64,000 bases of DNA from Anseranas semipalmata (taxonomy: Eukaryota > Chordata > Aves > Anseriformes > Anseranatidae), in assembly GCA_013399115.1 (NCBI GenBank), contig VXAA01006452.1, forward strand, positions 530,201-594,200. Direction: 5' to 3'. The translations under genes and the position numbers were made by a program. A model generated the notes under the pieces. That model did no database searches and was not told where the DNA came from. It saw nothing but the letters and a program-made list of their open reading frames with translations. Shown in pieces: positions 34,769-64,000 of the stretch (positions within the stretch are counted from its first letter, which is position 1; each line of letters opens with the position of its first letter).

Positions 34769-35296
34769 CAGCATGGTGAGGTTTTTAGACAGATTTAGAG
34801 ACATTTCATCCTTTTTAGCAGATCTGCAAGGGATTAGTTTATTTTCATAGCACGAAAATAAAGTGGTTTATTTATAATCTGTTCTGTGCTTAGCTGTTTT
34901 TCCTAGAAGAGAAGTAGCAGATAGAACTCATTAGGGAAAGAAACAGTGGCATTGACGTTGTCAGTTAATATATGTGCTGTAATTAACACTTTCATAGGGG
35001 ATGCCAGTAGCATAGTAAAAACCCAAACCCACCAAAACTCTTTGCTGCATTGTATAACAGCTTGCTCACTGTCTGCCGTTAAAAATATTTTAATCTGCAG
35101 AAACGAGCAAAAAATCCAATGCCAATTACTTATGCCATTTCTGAAAATTGCGGAAGAAACCGGACTGAGTTATGGATAATGAAACTGGTAAATCGCAGGA
35201 AATGCAGTGCAACAGCAAGCAGGATAGGTGCATTTCAGCATCAATGAGAGATGACACATGGCCACCTGATGGCAGCAGAGGCCGAGAAATTCGTGG

Positions 35297-35340
35297 GTTT
35301 TTTTTTGTTTGTTTTTGTTTTTCGTTTTTGTTTTTTTTTC
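35297..35340. repeat. T-rich (TTTTTG)n-like tract
   Basis: T runs interrupted by single G or C bases; low-complexity sequence. Confidence 0.85.
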
Positions 35341-36289
35341 TACAATAAACTACAGACAAACAAGATACGGCCTGAAGGTCATAACTTGTTCTTCAGATTC
35401 TAGAATACATACATTAGATGATAGAGATCTGGAGAACTTTTTTTTTTTTTTCTGTACACTTAAAAAGATGTGTCATGTTCATCAGACCAGCAGTTTCTGT
35501 GGAGGACGATCACATACTTTTTTTTTTTTTAATGACATTTGGGGGAAAAAACAATCAGTAAAACATGTTTTCCTCATTTGCCAATATTTCCGTCTATCTT
35601 CCTCACTTAGTTGAGTTAGTTCCACCCAGAAGAGTATGTGTCTTATGACAAAATCAAGGTACTTTTTCCTAATGCCTTTTCCTAATGCTTTTTTTTCCAC
35701 AGGAAAAAGCTGCATTATAAAATATCCTTTTGGGGAAAATAGAAAATTAAAATCTAGAATGCCTTCAGTTTTTAAGAGGAGGACTGAGAAATCTGCTTGT
35801 TCTACCTGAGTAGGCAGAATTTTTGGACGCAGATTGGTACAAATTTTTAAGTTCTATGTTAGTATTTTAAAAAGAAAGCTACAACCTGCTCGTTATGTGT
35901 AAGCTAGATGGTCTTCTTCAACTCCTAGGACACTAGATATATATCTTCCACACAACAAAGTCTGAGAACTCAGAATTTATGGCAAGATAGTAGACAAAAC
36001 CTCAAAACTGCTTGAGTTAATAGTCTTTCCAAGAAGTTGGATTTTTTTTTTTCTTCTGAACCTTGTAAAAGCAGACTTTTCACGTGGCATTCTCTCCTGG
36101 AATAGGCATAGTTCCCTTTCTGTGTTGCATATTCCAGACCCTACATTGCAAGTTCAGCTTTAATCAAACAGGACAGTCCAGAAGAACTTCTGTCAAAGTC
36201 TGTCTTCAATACATGGAAATACTTATATTAGGATTCCCTGGTGGAGCATGACATTTTGCAGAACCGCAAGGCAACGAGGCAGAGTTGAG

Positions 36290-36360
36290 GCAAGCAGCTC
36301 TCTGGAATGGCTTTGATGAACAGGGGCATAGGCTGGATGGCCCCTGAAGTCCTATTTCCT
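36290..36360 (+). mobile_element. Possible CR1 3' tail remnant
   Basis: The phrase GGCTGGATGGCCCCTGAAGT followed by CCTATTTCCTGTGGCTCTGTG resembles the GG(A/C)TGGACGGCCCC...TTCTGTG end of some CR1 copies. The match is short and may be accidental. Confidence 0.35.
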
Positions 36361-38535
36361 GTGGCTCTGTGAGCGTTGTCTTACCCTTTGTGAGGGCAAC
36401 AGCTGCTCTTACAAAAAGCCAACATGCTCTCCAACAATAATATGTTGTTTAAAGGGATGTCATTAGGTTGTGGACAGTGCTGAATTCTGCATAAACCAAA
36501 GCTCTTGTCACATGGCCCCTTGTTGGATTGCTCTACTATGGCAGGAAGTAGTGGGAAAGACCACAATCACCAGCTGGAGGACGGTGTGACCAGCAACGTA
36601 CGTAGTTTTGGGTAGCCAGAAGGGAACTAGTTCCATAGGTCTTTTTGTGCATCGAGATTCCTACGCTGAATGCATATTAATGAGTCTTTGTAATTACAGT
36701 CGAGTATGCCTAAAGCACTGTGGATTCCCTTCCTCCAGCCTGTGGTCCAGCTGCTCTGTCATGACGACCTGAGGTATTCAGGGAGCTCTGCCTTGCCATG
36801 CAGGCAGCGGTGGTTAATTACAGCAGCACTGTTCTGGTAAATAAGGCCTTGAGCTTTGGTTGCTTCTGCTGCAGCAGTTTCAGATGTTACTGCTCTGCCA
36901 GTCTGTCCTGCTGGTCTCCTCCTGTAACTGGGATGGCAGAAAAGAGCACAAGTCCCAGGCCCCTGATGGTGCTTGGTTTGAGCAGCGTTACGAGCTGGCA
37001 GGATTTCTAGATTGTAAATCCAAAAAGCAAAGAAAAAATCCTTCTGCTAACTCCAGTAGCGAGGCTCTAGATGGCACCTTTCCCCACGATTTGGGGATTG
37101 ATAGATTAAATTACCCAGAGTATGCACACATGTTGGCTTTAAGGGTGTAAAGTAGCCACTCTGTGCAACAAGGTCAGAGGGGCAAATGCAAGTTTAGGGG
37201 ACGTGATAAACTCTCAGTATTCCTCAGCATAAAAGAAGAGTCCTGTCTTGGGACCAGAGACTTGTTAGAGACAACTGGAAGTGCCACATGCACTCTGTGT
37301 AAAACTAACCAACCGGCCAACTAACCCTCTCTGCCTGCAAAAGGCCCTGGGCCAACAAGTTTTTTTCAGTTGGAAAAATGAACGAGCTGTTTCCTTATGG
37401 TATTACTGTGTCTGCTGTCTCAGTCTAAACAAAATGCTGATACATACCTGAAAATGTTGTGTCTGTCACTTTTCTTGCCACAAGATGTTAATCGGATTCA
37501 ACATCCCGTGGAGTCTCCACCTTGTTTATACCTTTCCTTGAGTCATTCATTTCTAGCTCTGCTTCAGCTTCTTTTCAAAGCTCAAAGCTTTTTCCTTTTG
37601 CTGCTCACATTCTGGTTCTTCTATCTTCGTCTTTCTGTGAGTCTCAAACAACCTTCAGGTGCTTACTCAGAATTAGCTTATTTTGCATGTCACTCTAGTA
37701 CTAATTTCCATGCTGATATATGCTCCTGTGGCTGATACCAGAAAAATACTAGATAGGACCACTAATGTCTGATATCATTTGAAAAATAAATATTTTGCCA
37801 AAGATATATCCTTCCCCATTTTCTGTTGTCTCTTTTTACGTCTCCATCTGAAACTGGTATGTACTGGTTATTTTGAAGGCTAATTCAGATAAAAGGTTCA
37901 AGAACTAAAGGTCTTTTTTTTTTTTTTTCCTCACTGATTGGTTACACATCAAGCAGGTGCACAGAATAAATAATATAATCTATGATTCTAAAATTTTTCT
38001 GCCACACCAATAAAATGATACAGCCTCTGCATTTTGAGGTATAACACCCTCTTAGCTGTTAGGGGAGCACTTGCCTTCAGCCCAGTAGCTGCTGGGTTCC
38101 AGATATTACCTGTATTCTCATGTGTCTAAACCACCTCCAAGATTATCCAGGCATCTTTACAGATTCTGTTTTTTTGCAAGTAAATCCTCTGATAGAAAAA
38201 GCAGGTGAGTAGAAGGAGGGGAAGGGACTATCGGGAAAGAGATAACAAGAATGGTCAGGAGAAGGATTATCTGAAGAGAAGGATCTCCAGGATAATATTT
38301 GCACACATGCATTGCTGCTGAATTGCAGCAGCAGTCACTGTTAAGGTCTATAATTTAGGAGAGATCCTTCTTGGAAAAATAAATGTAAGGGATGAACTCT
38401 TTAGATTCTGTCCAGGAGAGCTATCACTAATTCTCATCTCAGACTTTGTTGGTTTTCCTGGCACACATACACTAGTTGCAAAAGGCCTTTTTTGTTCAAC
38501 CCTACCAAAGAGTAATAATAGAAAACATGCTCCAG

Positions 38536-38579
38536 GTTCATGCATATCCTCAGATGCATATCCTTAGATATGCATGAAC
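38536..38579. repeat. 13-base inverted repeat containing a 14-base tandem
   Basis: GTTCATGCATATC at 38536-38548 is the exact reverse complement of GATATGCATGAAC at 38567-38579. Between them ATGCATATCC is repeated as a 14-base direct unit. Confidence 0.85.
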
Positions 38580-39579
38580 ATTACATTTGCCTATAACTAT
38601 CAAAGCCTGAAAAAGTAGAATGAGGCAGATGGGAACATTACGGTCCCAGATAGATCCTACATAGAACCTTTGATAGATAAAGAAACTTCCAGAATTTCTG
38701 GGAAATTCTGGTATGTGTTATACATTTAATTCCAATTCCATGTACTAAATGTAACAAGCTAGTACGAGCTGCGGGTAGCTTTTGTATGGGGAAAAGCGTC
38801 TGCCAGAAAACCCAAACTGCCTGACAATTGCATGGTTTCCTAGGGTGGCATCTGTTAGTGTGTTGAGGTTTCCACTGTAGAAGTAGCTATCAGAGGCTGT
38901 TTGGGAGTGTCTATTGTAAGGACACAATTTCACATTTAAGGCAACATTCTTTAGTCTTAGTACAGGTTAGGAGGGGATGGATTATGTGAGGAATGCAACA
39001 TGTTGATGTTATGGTGCTCTGCTATACATTGTGTGAGAAACTCCACAAAAGAAGTCAGGAAATGATCTCAGATTCTTCTAGCTGTATTAATAACCATGAA
39101 GGTTATTCGTGGACAAAGAAATGCTATTCTTTTGCCTGGTTTAGACTTGCCTGTCCTCTCAAATGGCTGCTTTCAAAAAGTTGACACAGAGTACGATTAG
39201 AGAGGGAGAGAAAAACAACCGAAGGACTTTTACGTGAAGAATCACATTCTTTGTAAGATTATACGAGACATGTGGAGTTAAGGGAAATCCCTGATTATCG
39301 TGAAAGTGAATATCCTTCACTCTTGGTTTGGAAGAGGGCAGTTTATGAGGAGCCTGAGCAGGCCTGTCCTACAGGAGGGACGTGTGGAGCCGGGAGGGGT
39401 GGGCAGGGGTGCAGGTCCCCTGTCCAGATTTAGTTAACCTAGAGCGCGCAAGGCCTGACACAATTTCTTCGATAATCAATCAGATAATTGATGAGAAGCG
39501 TGGATGTGCGCTGGGCGGGCTCAACTGCGCCCCCGGAGGGAGCCGTGGGGCTGCCGGGAGCCCGCCAGCAGCCGTTCCC

Positions 39580-39839
39580 NNNNNNNNNNNNNNNNNNNNN
39601 NNNNNNNNNNNNNNNNNNNNNNNNNNNNNNNNNNNNNNNNNNNNNNNNNNNNNNNNNNNNNNNNNNNNNNNNNNNNNNNNNNNNNNNNNNNNNNNNNNNN
39701 NNNNNNNNNNNNNNNNNNNNNNNNNNNNNNNNNNNNNNNNNNNNNNNNNNNNNNNNNNNNNNNNNNNNNNNNNNNNNNNNNNNNNNNNNNNNNNNNNNNN
39801 NNNNNNNNNNNNNNNNNNNNNNNNNNNNNNNNNNNNNNN
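39580..39839. other. Assembly gap (260 N)
   Basis: Undetermined bases directly upstream of MIB1 exon 1, ending seven bases before the start codon. Core promoter and 5' UTR are not visible. Confidence 0.98.
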
Positions 39840-39840
39840 C

Positions 39841-63763
<23,923 letters not shown>

Positions 63764-64000
63764 GTTTGTTATATGGCCTTCATCATTGATCTCACAAACT
63801 TTCTTTGCCTTCAGCGCTTGTGATCACTTGCTGCCAGAAACTTTCTGTTCTCCTTTTGTGTATATTAAGATTTCCCTGAGAATTTTTATATTCCTCTTGC
63901 AGTGTGTAATAAGGATTTACGTAATATAGAAGCTCTCTGAGCTTTAAAGATTTAAAGCTTTAGTGGGAAAAAGTTTGTTGCCTCTCGCTGTTAGTGAAAG
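63764..64000 (+). other. MIB1: Start of MIB1 intron 6
   Basis: Intronic sequence to the window edge; exon 7 onward lies outside. Confidence 0.9.

Larger units (their letters stand above)
29790..39360. other. Intergenic region between ABHD3 and MIB1 (about 10 kb)
   Basis: Separates the divergent ABHD3 and MIB1 promoters. It contains a CR1 copy (33793-34496), a possible CR1 tail (36290-36360), simple repeats (30301-30344, 34748-34768, 35297-35340) and a short palindromic tandem (38536-38579). I saw no exon of a known gene. Open frames such as minus 29880-30161 and plus 36860-37150 are unassigned and probably chance. Confidence 0.75.

Overview
This is vertebrate nuclear DNA, most probably from a bird. 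The evidence is split genes with GT/AG introns, CpG islands partly lost in assembly gaps, and several CR1 LINE copies, two of them nearly identical. Two neighbouring genes are read with high confidence, in the divergent order known from other amniotes: ABHD3 on the minus strand and MIB1 on the plus strand.

Layout. Positions 1-1140 are a CpG-rich island broken by a 765-base gap; no gene could be tied to it. The next 5 kb hold no recognisable exon, apart from one CR1 tail. ABHD3 runs leftward from a gap-interrupted CpG island at about 28,560-29,780. Exons 2-9 are all placed, with matching phases, at 27,812 down to 6,868. Exon 1, with the membrane anchor, is not visible and is probably in the gap at 28,958-29,486. 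About 10 kb of intergenic DNA follows, with one CR1 copy. MIB1 starts at 39,847, seven bases after a third gap. Its first six exons (302 codons plus 2 bases of about 1,000) are placed up to 63,763, and the gene runs off the right edge.

The two proteins are not known to work together. ABHD3 is a membrane-anchored alpha/beta-hydrolase acting on phosphatidylcholines with medium-length or oxidatively shortened acyl chains. MIB1 is the E3 ubiquitin ligase that ubiquitinates Notch ligands of the Delta and Jagged type; the window encodes its ligand-binding half.

Besides the genes there are six recognisable CR1 fragments and one weak candidate, a MIR-like SINE fossil, and simple repeats. A decayed pogo/Tigger-type transposase lies antisense in MIB1 intron 4. 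A terminal-exon-like reading frame with a membrane segment lies in the last ABHD3 intron, on the same strand. I saw no sign of a bacterial-style system, CRISPR array or virus; the window is an ordinary vertebrate locus with several intronic curiosities.
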